This document shows, one piece after another, positions 46,301 to 56,690 of a stretch of DNA of 64,000 bases. Origin of the DNA: Siphonodentalium dalli. Taxonomy: Eukaryota; Mollusca; Scaphopoda; Gadilida; Siphonodentaliidae. Each line of letters opens with the position of its first letter. Positions within the stretch are counted from its first letter, which is position 1. The notes under the pieces are model-generated. The model had not been told where the DNA came from, did not search any database, and saw only the letters and a list, made by a program, of their open reading frames with translations. Location: the NCBI GenBank assembly GCA_032622095.1, contig CP136063.1:26230987-26294986 (forward strand). The letters are read 5' to 3'. The position numbers were made by a program, and so were the translations under genes.

Positions 46301-48353
46301 TGAACGTTGATCTTTCCAACTTCAGTAACGTCATTGAGAGATACTTGTATGCGAGGAATCGGCTTGCTTTTCTGAACGGCTGGGGTGACCATTGCTATCA
46401 TGCCCATGCCATGGAATGTGTTGTACCCGTCTATCGTGCACACATTGTGATCGACGTTGTCTGCAGAGAATTGAACGAATTGTTTTTTGGAATTGAAATC
46501 TGGAATGTCTGTGTTGTTGAAAACTGCAGCACATCTCTCGTACGTTTTCACAAGATCGTAAGATGAACAGAAACCATGCTTGTGTAGGGAATCGATGATA
46601 AATCTGGATCCATAGTCATGGTGGAGTTGAACACCCAATCCTAGTTGTAATGGCACAGTTAATTTCTTCGGGCGACACGCTTGCATAATGCACTGTCCGA
46701 TGGAAGCGACCTTGATCTCGGGCTTCTTAGAAGTGATCAAGTAGCTCAGAAACAACTTCAAAGAATCTGGTAGATATGATAGCGCATTGTCAAGCAGCAT
46801 ATCATGTGTGGATGGGAAATATTTTTCTGACTGTTCCACGTCTTTTATGTCACCGAGGATGAGTTGTGCTGCAGTCCCAATGATAATTCTTTTCTCTTCT
46901 TCGAAATCAATCGCTTTTGGTATCTTGTGATAATCTTGTATGATATCGAACGCTGTTTTTCGGAATGTCACAATAGTTTGTTTACCTTCAGATGATGCAA
47001 ACACGATATTGTCACTAAGTTGGTCGACCAGTTTCTGTTGTATTCTTTTTGAACTATATGCAGGTGCAGAAGATCCGCTGGCCAATAGGACGTTCGTCAT
47101 GTGTTGCACTAAATCGGTTAATGTGATAACATCTTCCGGGTTTTCCTTCAACATCTGGATGACTCCGAGAAAAGCATCATGTTGATCAGCGTTCGTTGGC
47201 CTGCCAAGTTTGACCGTCTTATTTGGGGTTGACCCTGAAATAATATGGCATACATTCCATTAACTTAATGTTATTGACACACAAATATAAACACATCATG
47301 ACTTCAACCATAAATTCAATATACACTGTGCTTGATGTGTTTTAATAATTATAAATATTGAGCAGGATGTAAGAGTGTATAAACTGTATATGTAATCATT
47401 ATAATATGATATCTGCATATGCATTACAACTAACAAAGCAGATGTTTATTTCTTGCAAATTGGTAAATTAGTCAAACTAAATAAATTTGCCATTCAAATA
47501 TATGTTTCATACTACACAGTTCATAGTATTCAATTTCATGACAAATAATGATTTATTGACAAATGATATTTTAGTATAAATTGTATAATAGCATATAATA
47601 AGAATCATACCAACATTGGTTACTTGGACGTACATATCCAGATCCAGAATGTTTGCTTTGTGAATATTAAAATGTGACAATAAAGCGATATGCAAACATT
47701 TCCTATATAAAATACATTCACAATTCATGTCTAGTACAGGCCAAAACAAGTGAAGTGAATTCAGTTCCATCTGAGATAACTTATTGGATAAAATTAAATT
47801 ATTACTAACCACACACTGGCACATAAGTTGCTGGTATATCTTTGTGTGTGCGGAAGTGGACGCTACATTCTGAGTGGTATATAGCATCAGCTGCATGGAG
47901 ATCATTGTTCGGGCATACAAGTAGTCTCTCCTTGACAGTGTTACCCCATGTATCATTTCGGCATTCACATATATCCAGAATTGTCTGGTGTATTCCTTTT
48001 GTGCGGACTACATAGGCGTCAGGTCGGGTGCGCTTTCGATTTCTGTAGTCCGTATCAGCCGCTTGTCCACAGAAGAAGCAGTGTGACTTGAATGTGAATT
48101 CTGGTGTTTCTGATCGCAAGGAACGTTTATTGGAACTAGTTTGAAAGTTTGTGAGGACCTGTGCAAGAGTTCGATGATTTGTATATTTAGAACGACACTT
48201 CACATGAACAGTCTGGCCAATGGCAACCACTATGGTGTCGCACCTCAGTCTACTCGCACTGTTTACACTATTGCAACCCTTTTCAGTTAATGTCACATCT
48301 TGGAGCAGACCATCACCAACCGGACATTTGCATATAGCACATTCCTCAGGCAT
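43399..48353 (-). CDS. Academ-like transposase with XPG-like nuclease and CXC domain, two exons, intact
   Basis: Exon 1 is 48353-47810 (acceptor TTTCAG just before ATG, donor G|GTTAGT) and exon 2 is 47234-43399 (acceptor TTATTTCAG). The phases fit, giving 1459 codons with no stop. Residues 5-10 (CAICKC), about 120 (CFFCG) and about 165 (YHSECSVHF) form an N-terminal zinc cluster. Residues about 590-660 hold TFDQPLWWKA, LGGLHIEMSFLGSIG and GAAIARAIRGH, a conserved core of unassigned fold. An XPG/FEN1-like nuclease spans about 1070-1275: FVIDGGSLLQ, IVFDGY, DGDADLLIV, GEDTDLLIL, FFGCDSTSRIYGIGKK, with its acidic residues kept. Residues about 1406-1445 form a tesmin-like CXC domain (CSCKENCSTKRCSCRKYGLKC). 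It probably cuts and moves its own element. Confidence 0.72.
47235..47809 (-). other. Intron of the Academ-like transposase gene
   Basis: A 575-bp AT-rich intron has donor GTTAGT at 47809 and acceptor TTATTTCAG at 47235. The intervening frame contains stops. The 153-codon ORF at 47507-47968 overlaps it and is a shadow of exon 1. Confidence 0.75.
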
Positions 48354-48355
48354 CT

Positions 48356-49606
48356 GAAATGATGAACATAATACATTAAAACATTGATTATGTGCATTCA
48401 AACATGTGTGACAAAGCTCCAAATAATAATACGAGACACTAACTTAATTATATGAATATTCATACACTATATATGCATAAGTTTCTTGAAAAATGGCCAT
48501 ATTTAGAATATTAGGTTATAATTATTGTCTTTCCGGTCTTCCATATTTATTTCTAAAAATAGAACAGGGGATTCTTCTGATGTGTGACATTTAGCTTATA
48601 CCCTATTTTCAAGGTATTTATTTTTAGATTTTATTTCTCTTGTTTTTGACATATATGCTACTGTCAATTATATTGGGATATGGTATATGTCAATCTATGA
48701 TGTTTATGGTACACTATATGACTGCTTACCTGTGAGTTGTGTTGGCTATTTTGTCATTATTGTGCTAAAAATGTTGTCACCTCGAGCAGACAGCTTGGTG
48801 ATATTTTGTTTTGGCAAAATCTAGAATAAAAAACTATGGAAACCCAGATCAGTCATAAGCATGGTTACAACAATGTTCCATTTAGACCAATAACATGTTA
48901 GTGTTATGGTTTCATGCATATTAACTATTTAATGAGGTTAATATATGTTATAGTGATATAACAATTACAATTTAGTACAATATTTACTGATGGTTTGGTA
49001 ATTATGTTTGTTATATGAAATATACTGAATTTCATCACAAAACGCTCTTTGTCTGAAAAATGCATTTTTTTCAACTTTCCCATGCTCAAATGTGGGTAGA
49101 TTTTGGGTGGGATATTACTGAACATAAATTAAGAAAGAAAAATGATATTGCAATTATTTCCCGTTTGATCGCTTTTTGATGCTATAATTCTTCAGAAAAT
49201 TTGAAAACGTGCTCCGGCTATATGCTTACAATTTGACCCTATATATATCCTAAGACCCAACATTGTAGCTAGTATATGTTTTCCTTACCAGTACATGTTG
49301 TAGTACATAAAATCGCCAAACAAGTTCACTAAATGGAATATTTTTTTGTTTTGTCCCACTTGGAAGGCATCAAATTGATTATCGATTCGCGATTTCACAC
49401 TCGTCATGTGACATTTTGACCTCTGATGACCTCAAAAAAGGTCAAATCCGAAATATTTGTATGTCAACTGCTAGTGTGGTCCAATACCTTCAGAATGACA
49501 CATAAACTATTAATATCCAATAACAAGAAGATATATATTATGCTAATAATGTTTCCCCTACCCCATCAAAATTTGGAACGTACACAAATTGAGTACATCC
49601 AATTAA
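48356..49606. other. 5' flank of the transposase gene inside the element
   Basis: AT-rich sequence with a likely 5' UTR intron acceptor at 48354. 48960-49200 is a diverged copy of the TIR region (TGTGGGTAGATTTTGGGTG, GATATTGCAATTATTTCCCG), about two-thirds identical by eye, followed by inverse subterminal repeats. No second ORF was recognised. Confidence 0.5.
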
Positions 49607-49722
49607 CGTAAAAAAAAATAATGTTCCCGTACTCAGATGTTGGTAGATTTTTGATATGATCTAAAACAATACCTATGTAACTCAAAATAAAAGAGAAAAA
49701 TTCTATTGCAATTATTTCCGGG
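49607..49722. repeat. Right terminal inverted repeat of the Academ-like element
   Basis: From ACGT at about 49606 through GATGTTGGTAGATTTTTGAT and AAATTCTATTGCAATTATTT to CCGGG at 49722. Inverse of 42669-42784. Confidence 0.8.
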
Positions 49723-49779
49723 TTGACCGATTTTGGCCTCAAAATTCTTGTACTATGTGTAGACTTTGAAGTGAATGGT

Positions 49780-50128
49780 TTTGCCATGTTCATTATTTTT
49801 TTTATAACAGACTTCATCTGTTTGCATCTCGACTGTTTAGTGGTAGCATTCTCCAAAGCGAGAGCCTGTGACTCAGTCACCTACAAGGTCTAGAATACAT
49901 TTTCGCATGCTTTCTTCAGATCTTCCGCACTTAGTTGATCATATTTTGTGTCTCTCAAATTCAAGAGTGGTAATAGGAATTCTGTTGTACGAAGAATCTG
50001 TCGTATGTTTGGGTTCAACACCATGAAGATCACTGCATGCGGGTTGATCTCCCTCAATTCATTAAGCCAGCTTCCTCTGTTTCTTTTGGATTTTTTGGAA
50101 CATTTTTGTCGCTTAGGATTTGGTTTCT
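49780..50128 (-). pseudogene. YqaJ-family fragment, spacer before the nuclease (copy E)
   Basis: On the minus strand, after a possible acceptor (GGCACCCTCAG, about 50125), the sequence reads KPNPKRQKCSKK, SWLNELREINPHAVIFMVLN, LLPLLNLRDTKYDQLSAEDL and KKACENVF-stop. After a short break, VTESQALALENATTKQS follows. This pattern resembles the region between SWIM finger and YqaJ core, where an ET/AT-xQS motif precedes RITASKF. The nuclease core does not follow. It abuts the right end of the Academ-like transposon, so that insertion may have separated it from the rest. Stops show it is not functional. Confidence 0.42.
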
Positions 50129-50129
50129 G

Positions 50130-51185
50130 AGGGTGCCAATATAAAACTTGGTGGCCATCTTGGATTTTATTACCTTCATAATCTAGGATTTGAACGGAAT
50201 CTTACATTCTCCATCTCCCCGGATGGTTCCGCCCTGTATGACACTACAAAATGTGCATTGTCGATATTTCATTGGAAACAACCTGCATGTGTGCATTTAA
50301 GTGGATATTTGTGAAATTGGTGTCGGGGTTACACTTTCGTCAGTAAGTTTACCATTTGGAGATATATAATACAGATATGAACATCATTTTGTAGGGAATA
50401 CCATTCCTTTCCAAAAATATATAACTTGGAAGAATTTGACGGATATGCTATATTTGCACAACACTTTGTCTGAATCGCCATGAATTTGATGCTTCACACT
50501 ACATATTTTACCACAACGTCACAAAATCAGAACGAAAGCAGCAAAACAATGTTGAATCTGATCAAGTGTCTATATTCGTTCCATAATTTGTAAATATATT
50601 TACAATCGTTCCGATTTTGATGCCCTGTCAACCAGTTGGCTAATGTCTGTTAACCTCTGAAAATATGTCATCTTTTAGGTAGGGTACCCTATGAAACAAA
50701 GGTGACAAAATATACTTTTTCACTATCTCGGCTCGGTGCTCTCTGAATTGGAAAACTAGAGTAATTTTCCCATAAGAAAATGATGGTTGCATAAATTGCC
50801 CCGATGTGTGATGGTCACCCACTCCCCCAGCACAGCATAGACTACGCATCGTGTTTAGGTTCAGGTTGTAGTCAACTGGAGCTTCTTTTTCAGTGGACCT
50901 GAGCGTATACCATGTCTTGATCAATCGATCGATGTAAACAGTGAGCAATGTTTTATATAAAACCATAGTTATACATCATATTTGTGGTCGCGTGAGTGTA
51001 TGCAATGCATTTCCAATTTGTAGCTAAACAATTTTTTTTTCGAAAAACGATGTTATCTGTCGTTATGTGATTATTGTTATTCTGACAGAAATCCGACTGA
51101 TCAGTGGTTATTTCTACAAGGAATTAGTGTTCATGTTGCCTGAATTGTTAGTGTTTTAAACTTTTTCATGTTTATTTCCTGTTTT
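50130..51185. other. No gene recognised
   Basis: A 108-codon minus-strand ORF at 50640-50966 has no recognisable motif. No TE termini were seen. Confidence 0.3.
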
Positions 51186-51188
51186 CTT

Positions 51189-51269
51189 ATCACCAAATTC
51201 ACCCTCTGGGGACCTCATTCTGCTTACACCTCAGCAGAATGTGGTTCCCAGAGGGTTAATTTGGTGATG
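51189..51269. repeat. Near-perfect 81-bp palindrome
   Basis: TCACCAAATTCACCCTCTGG faces CCCAGAGGGTTAATTTGGTGA with a TTACACCTCA-type loop. A second small hairpin (GATGCTATGC...GTAGCATC) and a further copy of CTCTGGGGACCTCATTCTGC (about 51299) follow. A small foldback element is likely. Confidence 0.75.
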
Positions 51270-51332
51270 CTATGCGGGGTAGCATCGATAAATTGACTCT
51301 CTGGGGACCTCATTCTGCAAATGACAGACTCT

Positions 51333-51536
51333 CTATTTCAAGGCTTGCGAATTACATTGTTCTTGAGATGACGCACACACAATATCTTCTTCCCGTTCTT
51401 GGATGACCCTGCACTCTTTATAAGGTATCTGGTGACATGCTAAACAGCACACAAAATCATGATTCTCGCAAAATCCGTCGACTTTTGCATGCACAACGCA
51501 TTGTTGGAGTGCTGATCTTTGTATGCGTGTTGCCAT
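51333..51536 (-). pseudogene. B-box zinc-finger (TRIM-like) fragment
   Basis: The 67-codon ORF reads CVVHAKVDGFCENHDFVCCL then ACHQIPYKECRVIQ. The C-x2-H...C-x2-H...C-x2-C...C spacing fits a type-2 B-box of invertebrate TRIM proteins, usually followed by a coiled coil. No RING domain, coiled coil or NHL/filamin part was seen beside it. An acceptor-like border was not fixed. It may be an isolated exon or a degenerate copy. Confidence 0.5.
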
Positions 51537-51613
51537 AGTTACATCTGAATCTGAAAGTATTGTTTAAAATTCCATCTCATAAAGATAGATATGAAATCTG
51601 AAAGTATATTAAC

Positions 51614-52028
51614 TTAACCCTTTACCCAACAGAACAGCCCTGTGCCAATGCATTCTCTTATATATGCGAGTCGACCATAGGTCGCCTCGCATATATAAGA
51701 GAATTCATTGGCTTAACATATTAAAAATGATAAAATTGTCAAAGAATGTAGAAAAATATTATAAAAATTGTTAAAAAATGTAAGAAAAAATTATAAAATG
51801 TGTTAGGCCAATGCATTCTCTTATATATGCGAGGCGACCTATGGTCGACTCGCATATATAAGAGAATGCATTGGCACAGGGCATAACTGTAACAATCACA
51901 ATGTGGTCAATGAACCGGTTCCAATGATATCCATATTTGTATGGTGTTATTGAGACACACCGAAGATATTTTAGGCTGTTGAAGCTTTATTTGGTCGTTT
52001 TTGGCCGTTTTGTTGGGTAAAGGGTTAA
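51614..52028. mobile_element. TTAA-flanked MITE with two hairpin modules (reverse orientation)
   Basis: TTAA plus CCCTTTACCCAACAGAAC and GGCCGTTTTGTTGGGTAAAGGG plus TTAA enclose 415 bp. The long unique arm (AATGAACCGGTTCCAATGAT ... GAAGCTTTATTTGG) is at the right, the inverse of the element at 25959. Both palindromic modules are complete; one has a G-to-T change (GAATTCATTGG). Confidence 0.87.
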
Positions 52029-52029
52029 A

Positions 52030-53165
52030 AAATAAATCGCACTGAAATTACCCACCACTGTTGCATATAATGGTTAATCGGTGTGAATTATGAGAGCGAT
52101 CAGGTGAAAAATATTTGACATTGGATTGTATGTGTCTTAGGAACCAGGCTAATGTGTCCCAGTGTACTGGTGTAATATTTTGAGACAAGTCAACCAAATG
52201 ACAACTTTATAGGTCAGGGGTGTATAATCATAAACTTTGCCATGACCTGATGGCAAATATTCCAGTTGGTAAATCAGATATCAATTGTATTATAAATGTA
52301 TGTCCCAAATTTTTTAAATCAATTGATCAATACAAAATAGTTCATAAATAGCATGTGACTGGGCCCATGATATAATTCTTGGAGAATAATTAATGAAGAA
52401 AATAATGTAGTCATGGCATCTATTTTTATGTGTAACCTTACCATAGTATGGTACACATAGTTTCAACGTCAATTGTACTTGTACACCCAGCCATATTCAC
52501 AACTGAATGTGGGCCCACTGTGTACGGCAATCCGGTGAACTCTTAAACTGCTTGCGTCAGAGTAACACCGCGTACATTCTGAGCATGAGCAGCCAGAGTT
52601 TCCATCGCATCTTTTGCATGACGTTGCAGGTACTCTTTAGTGGTAACTTTTTACCCGCACGACTTGCATTTATATTGAGATGAGCCAGTGTGTATTCTTG
52701 TAAAATTATGTTATTCTTAAAGTGATGTGAAACAGGTAGGGTGATCAAATAGAAACAGAGAATAATCATGTTCAGAGTAGTTATTTTTACAAATAGTATA
52801 TCTAAATTCACAACACACACCGTCATTCTTATATATTAATTAAATGCAGTGACTGTCGATGGCGAAATAGTTTTTGTTAGTTTATCGCTGATAGAAGCGT
52901 CCTGTTTAGAGTAATAAATATTTACAGTTGAGCGTAGTTCAGACAATGTTTTCTTTGGAGTGGTACCATCGATTTGCTTCAGATTTTCGATGATGTTAGT
53001 AGAATGTTACATCCCTCCAGTTGTCATAGCGCCTGAGTACTAACTTATCAGTTTCACGCATCCTAACAAGTACATAATATGTCTTCAATTATTTTGTTCT
53101 TAATGACAAATCACTGAGGTTCAAAATAGTATTTCGGAGTCTCCAGACAAATGTGTGAACATATG
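52030..53165. other. No gene recognised
   Basis: Between 52540 and 52640 the minus strand has a short coding-like patch (YLQRHAKDAMETLAAHAQNV) that I cannot assign. Otherwise it is AT-rich DNA. Confidence 0.3.
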
Positions 53166-53463
53166 TTATTAGTGAAACTTAGGTAGAATGATTATTCCTA
53201 CAATCTTGAATCCTGAATAGAGCCATGACAGAGAGAAAAGATCTGCAAAACAGGACCATGAATCACAATCAGTAGTTCCAGCTTTAAATGTTTTATATGA
53301 TTTTACACTATTAGAATGGAAAATCTTGCTAGGATCACTTAGGTTACATTTAAAACCTACACTGATTATGGATCCTAATTTTAGAGTCATTACTGTTTGT
53401 TTCAAATGTGTGAGGAATGGAATCTGGACAAAGGATTGACCTTGTCTGAATGACACTTCTTGA

Positions 53464-55530
53464 TGTAAAGGCTCAGCAAGTTCTGTGATTGGTGAGCATA
53501 TTGTGTCTCTTCAAACTGCGCGTCGAAAATATATGCAAACTGAGTGTTCTGAACAAATTCGGATTGCCTTAAGAAAACAAACCCGTACATTTAACTATAA
53601 TGAACATTATGTTACAGGAGACAAAGTCTATTACAAACGGCCCAACATCGACGAATGGAAAGGACCTGGTATAGTGATTGGACAGGAAAGTGCAGTTGTT
53701 TTTGTCAGACATGGTGGATTACTGGTGAGAGTGCATGAAAGTAGATTGAAGAAAGAAACTTTTTTAGATAATTCAAACATTTCTTCAAACACAACATGTA
53801 TAAAGAAACCTGTTGTATCTCCTCTGAATGACAAATTTGATCAGTTTGATGACTCAGACATTCCTAATTCTCCAATTGATGTCAACGATTCAGAGTTGGA
53901 ATCAGAAACCAGCCAGGTTTCAACAAATTTCTCATCTGTACATCCTGATTCTGTACATAAACTTAGATCTGGACAAATAGTTTCATACACAAATGTTGAT
54001 ACTGGTGAAAAAGTCGAAGCCAAAATTCTTGGTCGTGCTGGAAAATCTACTGGAAGAAACAAAAATTGGTTCAACATAGAAATTGTTCAACCATCTGCAT
54101 TGGAATCCTCACAAATATCGATTGACTTAGGGAAAGTGCATAACCTGTTAGAATCTTCTGGAAATCCTACAGAAAATGATATTAATTCTGTCATTGGTAG
54201 TGTGTCTGATGATTATTGCCTCATTACAAGTGACATCTTTGACGAGGCTAAATCTACAGAGCTAAAAAACTGGATTGAGAACAGTGTATATGAACGTGTT
54301 CCTGATACCAATCAGAAATGTGTGTCCACCCAATGGGTATGTACTTTTAAAGAAATTGATGAAAACAACAGAGTTCCTAAAGCAAGGCTTGTCGCTCGAG
54401 GATTCGAGGAAATTGATAAGGACTCTCTGATAAAAGATTCTCCAACATGTTCAAGTGATTCCCTACGTTTAATACTTTCTATTTTTGCACAAAAACATTG
54501 GCAACCAGCATCAATAGACATTAAAGCTGCATTCTTACAAGGATCAGACATCAAACGAGATGTTTATATTCGACCACCTTCTGAGGCCAGTGAAAAACAT
54601 GTAGTATGGCATTTACTCAAATGTGTTTATGGACTGACAGATGCATCATATCATTGGTACATTAAAGTAAATGAAGTTCTTACAAGTTGTGGGGCAACAC
54701 GTTCTGTTATTGATCCAGCTGTTTATTACTTTAGAAACAAACAAGGGCTTCAAGGAATTATGGCTTGTCATGTTGATGATTTTTTGTGGGGAGGATCCAA
54801 AATTTGAATCTCAAGTAATCGACAAAATTCGTGCAGCATTCAATATCGGACGCGAGTCAAATACTTGTTTAAAATACATAGGACTTAACCTTAAATGTTC
54901 ACCAACTGCATTGAAATTCTCTCAGAAAGATTACATTAACAATCTTTCTACTATAGAACTACCTAAATCCAGATTTGTAGAACCTGATTCAGCTCTAACT
55001 GACAGTGAGTTGGATCTTGTGCGGTCAAAATTGGTCAAATTCTGTGGGTAGCTAATCAAACTCGTCTGGACGTTTCATTCGAAGCTAGTATTCTGGCTAG
55101 TGAATTCAAGAAATCCACAATTAAAACAGTTTTACACATCAATAAAATTATAAAGAAAATTAAATCAGAAAATGTTTGTCTAACGTATAAACATCTTGGT
55201 TCTGAAGATTCACTACATCTTGGTGTATATAGTGATGCCTCATTGGGAAATTTGGACGATGGTGGTTCTCAAGGAGGTTATTTCATTGTTTTATCGGGTG
55301 AAAATGGATATTTCTCGCCAATTTCATGGAAGTCCAAGAGAGTCCGTCGTGTGGTGCGTAGTACACTTGCTAGTGAAACATTAGCATTGAACGAGGCTAT
55401 TGATGCTGCAATTTCTCTTAGCGTGTTATATGAAGAACTGTTCTCATACAAATTACCCATAAAATGCTTCACGGACAACCAGTCACTTATTGACTCAATT
55501 CATTCAGTTTTTAGTTTGTTAGAAACATAG
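53464..55530 (+). pseudogene. Copia (GalEA-like) pol fragment: integrase tail, reverse transcriptase, RNase H
   Basis: The 440-codon frame opens with an integrase C-terminal part (AYRKYMQ-type lead-in, then GDKVYYKRPNIDEWKGPGIV). The RVT_2 reverse transcriptase follows: TQWVCTFKEIDENNRVPKAR, LVARGFEE, ASIDIKAAFLQGSDIKRDVY and the catalytic CHVDDFLWGG. A frameshift at about 54800 moves to DKIRAAFNIGRESNTCLKYI. A second at about 55045 leads to RNase H: GVYSDASLG, FSPISWKSKRVRRVVRSTLA, SETLALNEAIDAA, CFTDNQSLIDS. The integrase catalytic core is missing. The frame stops at about 55530, where the sequence switches to minus-strand gag of the same family. Confidence 0.82.
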
Positions 55531-56454
55531 TATTTCAACCAATCTGTACCGCAAACAGTACGAGTACACGCAGTATCTAATATAGCTGAGCCAAGTCCTT
55601 CCGTCCGAAAAATATCAAACTCCTCTTCTTTTGTGATTAATGTTATGTTGCACACATTAGTTGACGGTTCCTCATTTTGCAGAGTGTTTTGTACTTCATG
55701 TACAGATTCTGTCCTCTGAGGACAGTCTTTTATCCAGTGAAAGATAGAATTACAGATGCCACATTTGGTGCGTCTACCTCTCGCATCTAGTGGATTAGTT
55801 CCCGGAATGTCATGAGTAGAGTTTCCAGTGTTCACTTTCTGACCCCCAGCATACTTGTTGTATCGAAATTGTGGTCTACGATCACTGCTTGCTGTAAATA
55901 CTTCTTCCTTAATGTGTATTCCATGTGAAATATCACTGTCCGAAGTTCCAAATATTCTTTTCAGAGCAGACTTCATACTTTTAGCGTAAGTTCAGAACAT
56001 GCAGTTAACGTCAGTTGTCTTTCTTGCTGAGACAAATTTGCACTGTCCAACAGTTTAAATGCAAGAACTGCATCAGGCAGTGTCATTTCATACTTCTTTG
56101 ATTTCACATAGAGGCCTTCGAAGGCTGCAATGAACTCCGATATAGGAATGTTGTCTTCCCGACGATAGCTATCAAACTTTTTGTAGCACTCGTAGGCAGA
56201 GTCAATCTTGTCTTTTTTTCAGTGTATTTAGAAGGGTGGCTAAACCTGTCTCCTTGTTAAGGTCAGCAGCAGCAATATTGAGGGCTGCTTCCTTCGCACG
56301 ACCAGTCAATGAAAGTGTCACTGCCAAAGCTTGCTTTTTTGAATCTAATTCAGTCACAAGCCTCCAAATTTCTAATTCGTTGGTCCATTGTTCATATGAT
56401 TTATTTTCATCAAATACAGGTGGAACTTTGTAGTTAGTAGCCATAATGCCACTC
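55500..56454 (-). pseudogene. Copia (GalEA-like) gag and protease fragment
   Basis: Gag starts at ATG about 56443 (MATNYKVPPVFDENKSYEQW), passes TLSLTGRAKEAALNI and breaks in a poly-A run near 56215. In the next frame it reads FDSYRREDNIPISEFIAAFE, KKYEMTLPDAVLAFKLLDSA and NLSQQERQLTLT; after another break, MKSALKRIFG. The zinc knuckle is CGICNSIFHWIKDCP. A protease begins with AILDTACTRTVCGTDWL, where the usual DTG/DSG reads DTA. It ends abruptly at about 55505 against the plus-strand pol fragment. At least two frameshifts make it non-functional. Confidence 0.82.
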
Positions 56455-56690
56455 GCTCTGCTACCATGAAACTTAGGTAGAATGGTTATCAAATACTTAT
56501 GGATGAACAACCTGGAAACACTATTTTCCTTTCACCTTCAACGGCCATCTTGGTTGTTTTCCTTCTTTACATCACACTATAGTCTGTTTCACCTTTGTCA
56601 ATCTATAGACTGTTTCTATACTGTTTCTAATAATCACAATCTCACAATTAGCCTCATATATCACAAAGGAGCAATGCGGGATAGTGTGAT
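56455..56690 (-). repeat. Copia primer-binding site and adjoining 5' LTR end
   Basis: On the minus strand, TGGTAGCAGAGC (56466-56455) matches the complement of the 3' end of metazoan initiator tRNA-Met, a Copia-type primer site. It directly follows ATTCTACCTAAGTTTCA, whose CA marks the LTR 3' end at 56467. A 22-bp copy of this LTR end (TGAAACTTAGGTAGAATGAT on plus) sits at 53173, on the far side of the element. The LTR 5' end was not fixed and a MITE interrupts at 56690. Confidence 0.6.

Larger units (their letters stand above)
42669..49722 (-). mobile_element. Apparently intact Academ-like DNA transposon, 7.05 kb
   Basis: Inverted repeats of about 115 bp bound the element. The left reads CCCGGAAAAAATTGCAATAG and the right is its inverse ending CAATTATTTCCGGG; they share more than 85% over most of their length by eye. 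TTGA lies directly outside each end (42665-42668, 49723-49726), a 4-bp target duplication. Inside is one two-exon gene with no stops, encoding an XPG-like nuclease and cysteine-rich domains. XPG-like nuclease, a Cys-rich finger and 3-4 bp duplications are the published hallmarks of Academ transposons. The outer boundary carries some doubt because a TIR-like internal copy at 49060-49200 also resembles sequence just outside the right end. Confidence 0.62.

Noticed and set aside
45255-46566. Plus-strand ORFs of 74-132 codons
   Set aside because: Antisense shadows of the large transposase exon.
47507-47968. 153-codon minus-strand ORF
   Set aside because: Overlaps the intron and exon 1 of the Academ-like gene in another frame.
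55196-55384. Additional plus-strand ORF in the Copia region
   Set aside because: Out-of-frame shadow of the RNase H segment.
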